A stretch of 64,000 nt of DNA from Pseudoips prasinana (Eukaryota; Arthropoda; Insecta; Lepidoptera; Nolidae). The notes beneath the pieces were generated by a model, which searched no databases, was not told where the DNA came from, and saw nothing but the letters and a program-made list of their open reading frames with translations. The position numbers and the translations under genes were made by a program. Below are positions 9,793 to 21,870 of this stretch, in pieces; position 1 is the stretch's first letter, and each line of letters begins with the position of its first letter. The DNA lies in contig OX621247.1 of assembly GCA_951640165.1 (NCBI GenBank), positions 20,248,001 to 20,312,000 on the forward strand, given 5' to 3'.

Positions 9793-10990
9793 ACACAGCA
9801 AAAATTCAAGTACAAATGAAAGAATATGAGTTTAGATAATTGATTCTTTTTTTCTAGGACCCAAAAAAAAATCAAGTGGATCAGCTGTCTCTTTTAATAT
9901 GACTCACACTGTTAATCTTACACGTTGTATACTATGTGTACCACTATATCTTGCTTAATAATATGGGCATTTAGTTTTTCTAACTAGATAAATAGCTGTG
10001 TGTTTTGAACGGTATTGGTGTATATAATATAAAAATAATTGAAATACATACCCAGCAATCACCGGTATGTCTAGAAGTAAAAGCATCAAAATAACGCGCA
10101 GTCTAATTTCTATACAACAGAAATTAACCAACTTTGCATAAACATTACACTTAATATTAACCTATAATAATAAGCTTATATTTATTTCTGTAATGTTTAT
10201 CACATCATCATTCGTTAACATTTGTTTGCTGAGACAGTTCACAAATATACTGATTATGATCGGTTCAATTAGGAGTGCCTAATATGTGAACTAGTTACTC
10301 AGCCATAGGAATATAAGATACAAAAACATATGCTCTAAACTTCAAAATATAACGTGTGTCCTTATTAACATTTCACAGGAGCCATGAACCAGAAATAAAC
10401 TTAAATTACAAAGCGCTCGAATCAAATTTTTCAGGGTTTTATTAAATGGCAATTTGCCAGGAGAATCTAATCCATTAAATTACGGTTCCTGAGCCGAATT
10501 TTATAGCATAACTTTGAACATCAGAATAGAAATGGTGTATTAAAAAAAAAACTGTACCGCTATACGATCGTCGAATAGATAAAATGATTTATGTATTTCC
10601 GTTCCCCTTAGCAAAATATTATAACGCAAATGCTATTTTGTCGATTTCCATTGGAATTTCCATCTCCTTGTCAAATATATGGCTTTATATTCAGGCTGGA
10701 GTAGGAGAATGCATTTTCTCGTAGGGTAAGAGGTCAATAGCGTTAGGGGAGAAAGTTTCCGCGTACCCCTTACAACTGTCATCGCGAGTTATTCACCCCA
10801 CGTCAACTGGGGTTAAAAAGTTATCGCCACGGCTCAATAGGAGAAAGTAATAGACGTCTCTGAAGTTATCGTGGAAGTTAAAAGTTTTACTATACAAAAG
10901 TGTTGGTTTAGATATGTCCGCGTGGCCTCAGGAGATTCCAAGCTCAACATAGATAGCTTTATCAACTATTGCTGATATTAGATTTGGAGC
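9793..10990. other. No feature recognised
   Basis: AT-rich DNA with no long coding frame and no recognised repeat. Confidence 0.45.
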
Positions 10991-11112
10991 TTAAACTTTA
11001 TTAAATTATAGCCTATGTGTTATTCAGATATATATGCTATATTAATACAAAGTTCATCAAAATCCGTAAATATAAATACTCATAAACTTTGGCATTTATA
11101 ATATTAATTGGA
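10991..11112 (-). repeat. Helitron-like family A, fragment
   Basis: Minus strand: A 5' end near TC at 11111-11112 (ATCCAATTAATATTATAAAT) and the block TTTATTAAATTATAGCCTAT, as in the complete copy at 48039. It lacks the terminal CTAG. Confidence 0.5.
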
Positions 11113-12799
11113 TGAGAATGTGCGGGTTTTTGTGTGTGATTTGTTTGCTACAAGAATTATTAGCGCGATTATAGTTAACCTAATCCTAATCTGGTCTTAT
11201 TTAAGACTTTAATATTTTTCTCGATACAAAGGTAATTTTTTATGTCGCAAAAACGCGCGGATCATATATAATAGCCATTATTTAGATAAAAATTACATTG
11301 ATTGATAATGATCTTGGTATAATGTTACGTCAAGCCGGTGCGACGTTCAAGTCTGTTTGTTAGGAGCAACCTGATTTCTTAAATGTTCATGTTCTACTAT
11401 TAGTGAATTAAGTATGTATTTATTATGTTTTTCTCTTAGATTAATTATGATATAAGTCAAATTCTTATTACTACTAACACGTTTAATAAAGTTATAAGAC
11501 GGTGTCAATTGTTAGAAACTGCCCAAAAATAACACTATATTAGGTCTTTCTAATATATGTGCTTCTACGAAATAGTTCTAATACACTTATTGAGAATAAT
11601 ATGAGTTTATTAGATTAGGACAAACAACATTTATATAAGGAGAGATTTTACTCGACATTGACACATAATAGTTTCTTGTTTACTTACGATTGTTGGGTTC
11701 TCTTACCTCAAGCTTAGGTGGTAATTTCTAAACATTCTTTTATATTAAGAATGTAAAGATTAATATTTTTATGGATATATTATTTTACACATACACATAC
11801 ACTCTTATAAACACACAAACAACACAAAAACACATACACTCGCACACGTACACACAAGTAAGCGCCTGCGCGCGCATTGTCTGCATGAAATATTTGTTTT
11901 ATATTGGTTTCAATTTTGTATCACTAATTTAATTTAATTTAGTATTTCTATATTGTCACAAGTAAAGATACTAGAATATAAGGGAAGCAGTGAATAAACC
12001 CCATCACAAATACTTTTAGTCACTTAACGCGGGTGCCTCATTTTTTTGGTTTGTACTGTACGAGACACTATAAACATTTTTTTTATTATTAACTTAAAAA
12101 AAAATGCTATACCACTAAATTTGAATGATATATTTAAGACACACGGCACGGCAGTACACATTGTGAATAAGCTAATAAAATATTGGTTAGTATCTCCATC
12201 TACTACAGCATTTTAATTTGTGTAAAACGGTAACATAATAACTACGTTAAATCACATGGAATGAAATGTTATACGCTTTGTTTGACCACTACATTGGAAG
12301 GGTGAAGACGCCTCATTTCGTGGTATTACTCACATACTATTTAATGCGGGTATCCATTTCCAAGCGCTCGTAAACTCTTTACGATAATACGCTAAAAGGA
12401 TTATTAAACAGCTGCTTATTACAGCAATGAATATAAAAAAGCTGATAATTATAGCACTGTATATATGAACATTGGTAGTAGGTACATATATTGTTTATAC
12501 TTATTATTAGCTGCCGAAGTAATTTGTGATCGCTTTGTATTAATTTGACTAATTGACGCCTTTGACTACCTTGTTCGCCCAGTGGTAGTGTATCTAAACG
12601 CAAACATTGATATCCACAGTATAATACACACGGGATAGCACCGCCATGCTGCTGCTGGGCGAACAAGATCTGAAAATCAACAATCTTGTTATTGTTTTTA
12701 ATCGGAAATAGAAAAAAAAATACTTTCCCTAAACCTTTTGAAACTACGCTGCTGCTACGGAATAGTAAGTGTAGCCATATACTGTATCGAACATAGTAG
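11113..12799. other. No feature recognised
   Basis: Unassigned. It contains a short A/C-rich run (ACACATACAC-type) at about 11790-11850. The minus frame 12379-12666 (95 codons) has no recognisable motif. Confidence 0.4.
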
Positions 12800-12826
12800 A
12801 AACTTTAAGTAAGTAAACTCTTTATT
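12800..12826 (-). repeat. LINE tail interrupted by a MITE
   Basis: AAGTAAGTAAACTCTTTATT is, on the minus strand, the AATAAAGAGTTTACTTACTT tail of a LINE also seen at 29962-29998 (ACAATAAAGAGTTAATCTAT). The MITE at 12827-12967 interrupts it at GTAC. Confidence 0.55.
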
Positions 12827-12967
12827 GTACAGACGCCAGCACATCAAGCTACCCCAATCTATCAAATTTCTTTTATAGATTTTCAAGTTTACCTCATAAG
12901 CATAAGGTTCACTTTCAATTGGGGAAATTTGACAGTTTGGGGTAGCTTGATGTGCTGCCGTCTGTAC
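12827..12967. mobile_element. MITE family 1, copy 1, GTAC target
   Basis: A 141-bp segment with inverted ends GTACAGACGCCAGCACATCA and its complement, with GTAC at 12827-12830 and 12964-12967. The interior holds CCTCATAAGCATAAGGTTCA, shared by the copies at 44553, 46725 and 58962. It sits inside a LINE tail, which shows it is a mobile insertion. Non-coding. Confidence 0.85.
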
Positions 12968-13329
12968 ATCAAAAAAATAACGTACAAAGAACTATGAACA
13001 TGTTTAACAGATTATCGCTAGGTGAAATCTCTTCCAGGTGACTTGACCTAAAGATCCAAGACCATAGGCCGAAATGTTGGTATTCTGATGGCAATTTTTC
13101 ACGCCTTTACATCTGTCGCTGCTGTGCACAACTCTGGTCCGGTCCAGCGTGGTCACATCGTTGGGATGGCTCCGCAAAGTACTGAAACCAGATGGCTTAT
13201 TCTATAAACTATTATAAGGTCGTGACCAACATGATGCTACGCCCTGCGTCTGAGAGTGGACATATGTGAGAGAGAAAAAAAATATAAAATTTTAACATAA
13301 GACGTATGTACGCACCTACTACCTTTACC
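12968..13329. other. Possible LINE 3' UTR, otherwise unassigned
   Basis: ATCAAAAAAATAACGTACAA follows the MITE and may continue the interrupted minus-strand LINE. No coding motif seen. Confidence 0.3.
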
Positions 13330-13420
13330 AAACTATTAAAACCCAGACGATAAAATTTATGATTTCCCTTATTTGAGATTAGTTTTACGCTTTGCATTGC
13401 GTTTAATGATATAAACCTAA
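13330..13420 (+). repeat. SINE-like repeat, family C, fragment
   Basis: It shares TTTATGATTTCCCTTATTTG, AGATTAG and CGCTTTGC with 7420-7490. Confidence 0.45.
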
Positions 13421-14176
13421 AATTTTAATAAAAAATAGTTCTCACAAACATACAAAACTTTAGAAAATGAATGTCAAGTGAAAAACTCAATGATATCGGC
13501 GTTAAGTTCGTAATTTAGGTAATAATTGTAGATTAATATTAGAAAATATTTGCAATATCATTTTGATAACGTTATCATAATGAAATGGTAAATATTTTAA
13601 TAAAAATCCATTATATCAGTATGATAGAGATAAGAAATAATCATAACAGGATATTAGCAGTACAAAAATGTGAAATTCATGAAAATCTTATTTGCGTCAT
13701 AAATGTTGTAATAGATTTTGTGCTTATCTTGTTCATTATCTAATATCACACTATTTAATTGTGCGTTTATGTATTCGATCAAAGAAGTTCCAAATAATCT
13801 ATTACCTAAACACTGAGCCATATTTCTGTGATTTCGTAGGCACGCTATCAGGTTTACAAAATTTAGAGCCAATGGTTTAACTTAATTAACTGAGATGAAC
13901 AGTTCAACGTGTATAATACAAATAAAAACAATAGTTGTTTAGTAGTATCAGAGACATACTTAATGCAAACTGAATCTTTTGGACAAGACTGTATGGGCTG
14001 AAACGCGGATGCGAAAAGCAGACGGTATCCTTTAAACGTCCAACTTGATAGGCAAATCTTAGTCAGGTAATTCCACTGAATTCAATAAATAACTGACCTA
14101 ACAACAACACCTGCATACACTTTTGCTTAACGAATAATATACCTATAAAGTTTTTTTATATAATACGATAGTTAAG
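13421..14176. other. No feature recognised
   Basis: AT-rich DNA with opposing short open frames (13654-13872, 13692-13880) that show no motif. Confidence 0.4.
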
Positions 14177-14652
14177 CTTGATTGTATTTGGATAGATGTA
14201 AATTGAATACACCAAGAAATTATCCTACTAATATTATAAATGCAAAAGATTCTGAGTATGGATGCTTTCACGCAACAACTACGAAACGGATTTTGATGAT
14301 ACTTTGTAGTAATATAGCTTGTATGTCGGAATAACCGCGGGGAACAGCTATTATTACTATAACTTCAACCTGACCGATGCTCTTTAATATATAAACAACA
14401 AATATGTTAACTTTCACTCTGCTCGACTGAACCTCAACACGTTTTTAATCCGGTAGGTGAGCATAAGATTGAATGTATTTGGATAGATATAATGGATTTT
14501 AACGATACTTTGTAGCAATATTGCTTGTACAACGGAATAACCGCGGGGAACAGCTATTATTACTATAAATTCGACTCGACCGATGCTCTTTAATATTATC
14601 AACATAAACAACAAATATTTTAACTTTCACTCTGCTCGGCTGAACCTCAAGA
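14177..14652. repeat. Tandem segmental duplication carrying a Helitron copy
   Basis: Unit 1 (14177-14440) and unit 2 (about 14467-14652) share ATTTGGATAGAT, CGATGCTCTTTAATAT, AACTTTCACTCTGCTCG and TGAACCTCAA. Unit 2 lacks about 100 bp that in unit 1 hold the 5' half of a Helitron-like element. Both units keep the Helitron 3' end. Confidence 0.75.
14223..14351 (+). repeat. Helitron-like family A, internally deleted
   Basis: It starts TCCTACTAATATTATAAATG at 14223 and ends CCGCGGGGAACAGCTAT with T following. The hairpin-plus-CTAG end is mutated to CTAT. Confidence 0.65.
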
Positions 14653-15124
14653 CAGTTATAGACTATTTTCTCCTGAGTAATTCTGTAAAGTAAATCATGG
14701 ACGGATTGTTCGATAACAGGCATTAGGGCAACGAGTGCTAGTATTATAACTAATTCACGTGGTTTTGGCTGGAGGCCGGCCATTAGTCTTGCGACTGATT
14801 GCCTGAGCGGTGATTAAGGCATAATTCGAAATGGTCAGTTCTAAGTACTTATAGTAACGGGGTCACTAGCTCTATATGAAATGTATTTAATCATCTAAAA
14901 CTTTTATTATTTATGGGAAATAATTCTTAAAATGTTTAATATAAATAGCATTTTATAATACTCTGCCAATGAAATCAAATAACTTTTCAATGGGCTATTT
15001 ATCCGACTGAAATATTTTGTGCGTAACTTACGCTGTATTTACGTTGGATGTGAACCTGCTTTGAACCTATGTTTATTGGATAAGGATTGTTTTCGTTATT
15101 GTCCTATTTTTTTCGTTTTTGTTT
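14653..15124. other. No feature recognised
   Basis: Unassigned AT-rich DNA. Confidence 0.4.
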
Positions 15125-15322
15125 TTATAGACGATGCCCGCACTACGTCATCTAATCCCTGTGTCACGGGGTACTTTACAAACATATAATAGACGGACAC
15201 AAATTACATCCAGACTCAGAACAACTATTTGTGGGTCACACACATAATTGTCTGGCGCGGGACTCGAACCCGCGACATAAAGCGGCGAGGCGACTGTCTT
15301 AGCCGCGCCACACGTGCAGTCT
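15125..15322 (-). repeat. tRNA-derived SINE, family A
   Basis: Minus strand: head TGTGGCGCGGCTAAGACAGT, box B GCGGGTTCGAGTCCCGC, then the shared body TCTATTATATGTTTGTAAAG and CCCGTGACACAGGGATTAGA. It is nearly complete and the box A region is intact. Confidence 0.85.
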
Positions 15323-15706
15323 GATCTATATATATAAAAATCAATGCCACTTTTCGTTGTAATGTTATAACTCAACAATGCCTTTACCGATTTGGCTAAT
15401 TTTGGTCTTGAATTATTCGTAAAAGTCCAGGGAAGGTTTGTACGTAGAGAAAATTTAAAAAAAGTCTTGAAAAAGTGTAAAATCAACATCTTTTAGCAAT
15501 TTAAAATATTTTTTGTTTGTATAAATGAACTTAATAATATTTTTTTATTACTATGCCTTATACGTAGCGAAGCACGTACCAGGCCGCTAGTACTATATAT
15601 ATTTATTAAATCAGTTGTTGATCGTTCCTTTTTTGAAATAGTAATGATTGAATACCAGATCCCAAACATTTCCCACCTAAGTGTTTTTTGTATATTGAGC
15701 TCTCTT

Positions 15707-15747
15707 ACTCACTGATATGTATGTATATGACATACATATCAATGAGT
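15707..15747. repeat. 18-bp hairpin, 5-nt loop, one mismatch
   Basis: ACTCACTGATATGTATGT at 15707-15724 pairs with 15730-15747; the loop is ATATG. Confidence 0.8.
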
Positions 15748-15754
15748 CAATCAT

Positions 15755-15850
15755 TTCACATATTGAAAGAAGTCCACTGTTGGACAAGTGTCCCCCAAGA
15801 ATCATCGTGGGTGATATGCCATAATCGCCACGCTAGGTCGTATTTTTCCC
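15755..15850 (-). repeat. RTE-derived SINE-like fragment
   Basis: GAAGTCCACTGTTGGACAAG and TGATATGCCATAATCGC match the RTE-derived repeats at 9583 and 18345. Confidence 0.5.
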
Positions 15851-16310
15851 GAGAGGGGAATTGGGGAGGAATGGAGAGAGATCCACATGTTGTCACGTGG
15901 AGTTCCCTCCATTTCTTTTTTATTCACATAGACTTAAAAAAGCGCTTGTAAATAGTCAGAACATGTTTGTAGTAATATATAATTAGTTAATTAATTTATT
16001 ATTATTTCTAGGTACATATAGATATTTAGGTACACGGATTGTATGAAAAAAATTACAATAAGATTTATTTGATAATAATAATGATATTTAGCTAGCTTAT
16101 ATTTAGTTATTGTCAAGGAAATCATGTGTAGGTTTAATTATGGAAATTTAAAATTTTAGCTATATTTTTACTACATATTGTCTGAATGGTTATGTCTATT
16201 CATTCTTCCCCTATTCCCCTCATAGGAAAACTTCTTAACTTATTAATAGTTACTTACTTAATAGCTACCTAGTAGCGGTAGCTATCCAATTGAATAAAAA
16301 TGTATTACAT
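15851..16310. other. No feature recognised
   Basis: Unassigned AT-rich DNA. Confidence 0.4.
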
Positions 16311-16379
16311 TATTTAGGTTAGGTTAGGAACACGAGTAACTTCGCAAGCACTAAAATATTATTGCTTTCTTTATTTATT

Positions 16380-16765
16380 TGGAGAGACAGAATTCGAAAT
16401 ACTGATGTAAGAGAGCGTTGTGGTGTGAAAGAGGATGTAGTCACAAAGATTGAAAAAGGCATGCTGAGATGGTTTAGCCATTTAGAAAGGATGAATGAAA
16501 GAAGATTGACAAAAGAAGTATACCTGGCCTGTGTGAATGGGACAACCGGAAGGGGAAGACCACGTCGAACATTCTCTGACCAAATTGGAGATGTTCTCAA
16601 GAAAGGGCAGGTCCGAAGTACCCTGAACCAGCGAGCATGTATGAAGAATATAATGACAGTAATCGAGGCAAAAGAAGTATGCAAAGATCGTGACAAATGG
16701 AAATCCGTTGTCTCTGCCTACCCCTCTGGGAAACAGGCGTGAGTCTATATGTATGTATGTTATTT
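16380..16765 (+). pseudogene. LINE ORF2 C-terminal fragment, copy 1
   Basis: The frame ending at 16742 encodes [20 protein letters not shown], then [12 protein letters not shown], an R/G-rich [20 protein letters not shown] and finally [18 protein letters not shown] and stop. The stop is followed by a (TATG)n tail. The same C-terminus recurs at 26231-26383 and 27770-28095. It is the end of a non-LTR retrotransposon protein common in insects (RT thumb region followed by a basic tail). I cannot fix the clade. The true start is missing because the copy is 5' truncated; its frame is open to the stop. Confidence 0.7.
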
Positions 16766-17429
16766 ATTTGGCTCTTGGTAAGAGTCAATGAATGTCCTAT
16801 AGAGGAATTCAATACAATTGTTAAACCAATTATTTTACAAGTTTTGAATGTAAATTGTAACTCCACACTTAAAAAAAAAACTTATGCTGCTGGCTGAACA
16901 CATCCGAACCACAAACTACTTCTGCTGTACGAACTTCTATGCATTTTCACTTTGCTATTGCAACAGATCAAACCGCTATTGTTGAGATCGTGGTCTAATT
17001 AATGGCCACGTATAACGATAGGCCGAACCACTCCGAACAAGCGATACCAGGTTTCGAGGCTAGTTAATTGTAGAACAGAGGCTATTGCCGCTTCATAAAT
17101 CTCCGTCGACTTAACGTCGGCACTGTGAAATATTAACCGCACGCCCGTTTTGACGCCCCGCACTACACTAAATAAATAATAAAGTGTTGCTGGAAAAGCT
17201 TGTAAATATATTTGTTCTCTCACTTGATTAAAATTAATTGAAACTTATTGGCTTTATATCAGCACGTATTAAAATTATCCATCTATATTGTACCGCAAGG
17301 TCTTCTAAGTAATATACTTTGTACCTACTAATTTATTGGTATGAACTGACTCAATACATATATAAACGAACAATATCAATTATATATTTGCGGGCGTTAT
17401 TGTAATATGTTTTAAAAATACCTCATTAT
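16766..17429. other. No feature recognised
   Basis: Unassigned; the short frames at 16597-16866, 16697-16897 and 16999-17223 show no motif. Confidence 0.4.
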
Positions 17430-17600
17430 CATGTCAGCTAAAAAGACGTTATCTGCTGGACAAAGGCCTTCCCCCCTGTCCGGTGAAGCAGTGAAAGCCT
17501 ACTAGGCTAATTGTAAACGTCATCTTAAAAAATGGCATCTCCCAAAGCCTTTACAATTGCCGGTATTTCGACGGCTTCTATAAACATATTAAATATAAGT
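17430..17600 (-). repeat. RTE-derived SINE-like repeat
   Basis: TATCTGCTGGACAAAGGCCT and GGCATCTCCCAAAGCCTTTA resemble the RTE-tail repeats. Part (AAGTCT... TAGGCTAATT) is echoed at 33380-33460. Confidence 0.45.
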
Positions 17601-18344
17601 ACCTACTTGTTTTAATTAATTTTATATCTCAGCGCGATAAAAATAAAATAAGTCGTATGTTATGTGCGTAAATTATTTGTAGCGTGAGCGAGTATTACAT
17701 AATACTAGTGACTATGTATATTAGGCTGCTTTATTTAATAGATAAGGAAATATCTTAGATGTAGAATGGATATTGATTTCAATCTACTGTCTGTCTTTTC
17801 GCACCTAACAGGTTGAAACCCAAATCGCATAGTATTTTCGAATTAAGATTGATTTTTTTTAAGTTAATAAAATTAAATGTGTATCTATTGAAGAAAATAA
17901 ACTCTATTAAATAATTTATGAACTTATCAAACTTAAAATAGAGTAATTATTATTTACATAACTTTAAACTGAATAAAAATCTTAATTTTACTAAAGCTAA
18001 ATCCTGCCATTGCATATGTCATACCATACAGGCGTTGTGAGATCCTTTAAATAAAAAACTGATTTATTATGACTAATTATAAAAATAAATTTTTAATTCT
18101 AAAATAGGAAAATCTATGGATATGGATAGAGGGATAACACAACATTGTACGTAATGTGTGGTGAATGCACATGTTTTAAAAATTATTCATACGGTTACCT
18201 ATTATTTTCCATATTAAGGAATATCGACATAATAGACAATTAAAATATTTATTATTTAAGAAGATATTATTTTTTCGACATCCACCGGGACCTCAGTTTC
18301 AAGGAATTGTCAGTAATAGTAAACTTTGCGCAATAATTGCATCA
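17601..18344. other. No feature recognised
   Basis: AT-rich DNA without coding signal. Confidence 0.4.
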
Positions 18345-18430
18345 GCCATCATCATCATCATTACAGCGGAACGAAGTCCACTGCTGGACAAGCGTCCACC
18401 AAGAATCATCATGGGGGATGGATGGGATCA
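18345..18430 (-). repeat. RTE-derived SINE-like fragment
   Basis: An ATCATCATCATCATTACAGC start followed by GAAGTCCACTGCTGGACAAG, the same tail as 9583 and 48660. Confidence 0.55.
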
Positions 18431-18542
18431 TCATCTTGTATCAGCAATACATAGTACGAATTTGCAGAGCTCGCATATGGTTTCTATAATATATATATAC
18501 ACACAATGAGCTGTATGGCTTACGAGATTTGATATACAACAA

Positions 18543-20891
18543 TTAGACCAGGGTCGATAATTTTTAAAACCAAAAAAAATAATAGTAGGATGAAACCCAT
18601 TAGAAAAGGAGGAGAATATTATAGAAATGTAAGGAAAAATAATTTACGGGCGATCTGAGGTCGGAAAGGGGATGGGGGTGAGTTTTTAAGGGTAAAAAAC
18701 GGTTTTTCTCGATTTCCAGCAAAACTAAAAGTCCTATCGAAAAAAGTCAAATAGCAAAGTGGTAGGTAATAAAAAGATCTTAAACTTTTGTATTTACACT
18801 TTTTTCTCATAACCTGAAAATTTATGTGAAAAATTCAAAAAACCAAGTTTTTGGTTTTTTATTTTTATCTTTTACAATTTTTTTTATTTTTTTAACGAAA
18901 TTTGGTGAAAACTTACCTTTTGATGTCCCAAATACGCTGTAATTTATTTGATTAAAAATATTTATTTTTTCACCTTATTTTGAATTAATACCGAAAAAAA
19001 CACCCTAATTTTCAATCGAAGACTCACCCGTCAAAATAGCAGCTTTTTTCGAAAAGTTGGTATGTTTTCTGTTCGTTGAAATCTCTACTTTCCGATGGTG
19101 AAAAAAAATATATATGTTACTATAATAAATCTTCTCAGAAAATGCAAAAAATAAAAAAAAATGGAATTCGATTTTTTTTAATTATTATAAATCATTTCAT
19201 CTACAAAATGTGATAGCTGCAATTTGTTTCAATTAAGAAGTTGATTTATTTAATGCTAATTACATTTATGTCATAGGAAATCTCATTATATATAAATATA
19301 AATCGTACAATTAAATGTAGATACTTTATTCTGGTTACGTTATTCATTACAATATTTTTAAACACATTAATCTTATCATTCATAAATACCTTATCTTCAA
19401 TTCTAATCACTTATCCATTAGTTTTTTTTTTTGGATGGCATTTCTTCATCGTTAGATTCGCCAAACATCTCCGATTCTAGTAGATCTTCGAAATCTTCAT
19501 GACTATCACCTTCTTCCTCTCCAATATTATTTCCAGACTACGTTGGTTCTTCATCCACAATTTCTTCTGAATCATTAACTTCCTCGTAGGTTTCTTCTTC
19601 AATATTGGAGTAATTTTCAGAACCATGACAGTTTGAACATAAATTTGTGCATTTTAAACCATGTTTTCGGCAACCACATTTTAAACTGTTACATCCAGTT
19701 TCACAGCTGCAGCAAATAGTTTTGAGCAATATTTCCGGAATTAATTCTTTTTGTAAAAATTTGGGCATAATTCCACGTTGATATTGCCAAATCGGCCAAA
19801 AGTTTGTTATAAAAAATATATTAACGATATATATTTTATGGATTTTTAATATATTTTTTATAGATTTTTAATAAATTTTTTATGTAGTTTGAAATATTTT
19901 TTTTTTCAAATTTGTTTGTGCAAAATTAAGGCGATTATTATTAGTATGTATGTAGTAAGATCCAGACCCGCCTAGCCCCTTCCCCACTTCTCCATGAAAT
20001 ACCTTTTGATGGGCTACTACTTTTCGTAGGTCACTCAGGTATATAATTTATCTTAAAAAAGTTATAAATAGACATCTACGCATATAATTTAAAGAAGAAT
20101 CGACAACTTTCTCCAAATATTGTAGATGTCTTATTAAATAATATTTTTATTTGCATTTTTTTTATCAATGTAACATTTAATCTAGTGTTATTCGAGTAAT
20201 AAAGTGTTAATTTTAATAAATAGCTCATATTTTTTTATAATAATAAACAAAAATTCGAATTCGAGTTTTTTTCGAATTTTGCATTTTCTGAGAAGATTTA
20301 CTATAGTAACATATATATTTTTTTTCACCATCGGAAAGTAGAGATTTCAACGAACAAAAAACATACCAACTTTTTGAAAAAAGCTGATATTTTGACGGGT
20401 GAGTTTTCGATTGAAAATTAGGGTGTTTTTTCGATATTAATTCAAAATAAGGTGAAAAAATAAATATTTTTAATCAAATAAATTACAGCATATTTGAGAC
20501 ATCAAAAGGTAAGTTTTCACCAAATTACGATAAAAAATAAAAATAATTGTAAAAAATAAAAATAAAAAACCATAAACTTGGTTTTTTAACATTTCACATA
20601 AATTTTGAGGTTATGTGAAAAAAATTGTAAATACAAAAGTTTTAGATCTTTTTATTACCTACAACTTTGCCATTTGACTTTTTTCGATAGGACTTTTAGT
20701 TTTGCTGGAAATCGAGAAAAACCGTTTTTTACCCTTAAAAACTCACCCCCATCCCCTTCCCGACCTCAGATCGCCCGTAAATTATTTTTCCTTTCATTTT
20801 AATAATATTCCCCTCCTATTCTAATGGGTTTCATCCTACTATTATTTTTTTTCACTTTTTATTATTTTTAAAGGCTTCTACCCTGCTCTAA
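18543..20891. mobile_element. DNA transposon relic with ~640-bp inverted ends
   Basis: The left arm (18543-19180) and the right arm (about 20255-20891) are inverted copies of each other. They share TTAGACCAGGGT-like outer ends, AATAATAGTAGGATGAAACC, GGGGATGGGGGTGAGTTTTT and AAAAATAAATATTTTTAATC. They differ by scattered mismatches and small indels. The interior of about 1.07 kb is AT-rich and keeps one coding relic (19538-19815). Open frames of 63-65 codons in the arms (18619-18810, 20605-20802) are mirror copies, not genes. I found no clear target-site duplication. A foldback-type or long-TIR DNA transposon fits; the superfamily is not decided. Confidence 0.8.
19538..19815 (-). pseudogene. 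CXC (tesmin/TSO1-like) domain coding relic
   Basis: The minus-strand frame encodes TNFWPIWQYQRGIMPKFLQK, then a cysteine-rich block (CCSCETGCNSLKCGCRKHGL, KCTNLCSNC) and an acidic tail (EEETYEEVNDSEE). The C-x-C ... C-x-C-R-K-x-G-L-x-C pattern is that of CXC/CRC domains, and it occurs at the C-terminus of large insect proteins that I associate with repeats. The frame continues upstream of the Met at 19768, so that Met is internal. Only the last 90 or so codons survive inside a long-TIR element, suggesting they derive from the protein of its autonomous relative. That link is inference. Confidence 0.55.
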
Positions 20892-20949
20892 ATGATGATA
20901 TTAAAACGTTGAAATTTGAACATAAAAAAAGATAATTAATATATTTATA

Positions 20950-21250
20950 TCTATAAATATAATAAAATCGTAGGAAAGTCGAAACTGTACATTGAATATT
21001 TTTTTAAATGATACTTACGGCGATACCTACAATCGATATCGAAGCCAAAAATATAGTTTTTTAGATTTTTTGTCTGTGTGTCTGTTTGTCTGTATGTATG
21101 TCCGGACTAAACTCAAAAAGTACCGCATGGATTTACTTCAAATTTTGCATGAATATTACTAAGAGGTCGGGTCAACATATAAGCTACGTATAATCATAGC
21201 TGTGATAATTTATATAATATAACGCGGGTAAAACTGCGGGGCACATCTAT
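20950..21250 (+). mobile_element. Non-autonomous Helitron-like, family B, full length
   Basis: It starts A|TCTATAAATATAATAAAAT at 20950. The body has ATCGATATCGAAGCCAAAAA and TCTGTCTGTATGTATGTCC-like runs. It ends with the hairpin-like ACGCGGGTAAAACTGCGGGG and then CACATCTAT. The 3' end is CTAT where CTAG is canonical. Same family as 44768-45080. Confidence 0.7.
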
Positions 21251-21708
21251 AATTAATGTAGATGCCATTTCTAGCACTTTTTGTTTATGTTTCCTTGACA
21301 TCAAATTATGACTTTACTATGCATACGGCGCGCCATATGAGGGGTGTTTTAGCATCAATCAAGGAATTAGGAGGTTAATCTCATTTGTCCGTTTATACTG
21401 CTAGGCCCCTCACGACAATGCGTGAGCATACGTAGCATTTTCAATGATAATCACGAGTTACATATATGTGGAATAGGAAATGTGAACTAATTAGATTAAT
21501 TTGGTTTTACGATTGCAATTCATCATATTATGCTATGTTCATATGAATGGCTAGCTTATCTTTTTATTGCAATCCGTCATAAATAAATAATAAAGCAGAG
21601 TCGGTATTAGTAAGGAAACATTATTTTAAATTTATAATCTGTAAGCTACTGATTCACGAGATGTATTACAAAGACGATAAGACTAGATTTTTTTTAACGG
21701 GACTTTAT
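21251..21708. other. No feature recognised
   Basis: Unassigned. Confidence 0.4.
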
Positions 21709-21870
21709 AACAGACGGCTATTTGATCCCAAACTAAGCAGAGCTTTTAGGTAGGTACTATGGAAACCAGATAAATGATGTACTACATATACTACTTCTTT
21801 TTTGGAAATATATACTTATATAGATAACTACAACCAGAATTAAACAGACATGTTCTTGCACACAAATTAA
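21709..21870 (-). repeat. SINE family B, head missing
   Basis: It shares TTTGATCCCAAACTAAGCAG, ACTATGGAAACCAGATAA and CAGACATGTTCTTGCACACA with 2191-2431 but lacks the tRNA-like head. Confidence 0.65.

Noticed and set aside
16314..16328. Three TTAGG units (insect telomere repeat)
   Set aside because: Only three units in AT-rich DNA, no telomere-specific retrotransposon next to them; likely chance.
18619..18810. Two similar ORFs (also 20605-20802) as a gene pair
   Set aside because: They are mirror images in the two arms of the long inverted-repeat element.
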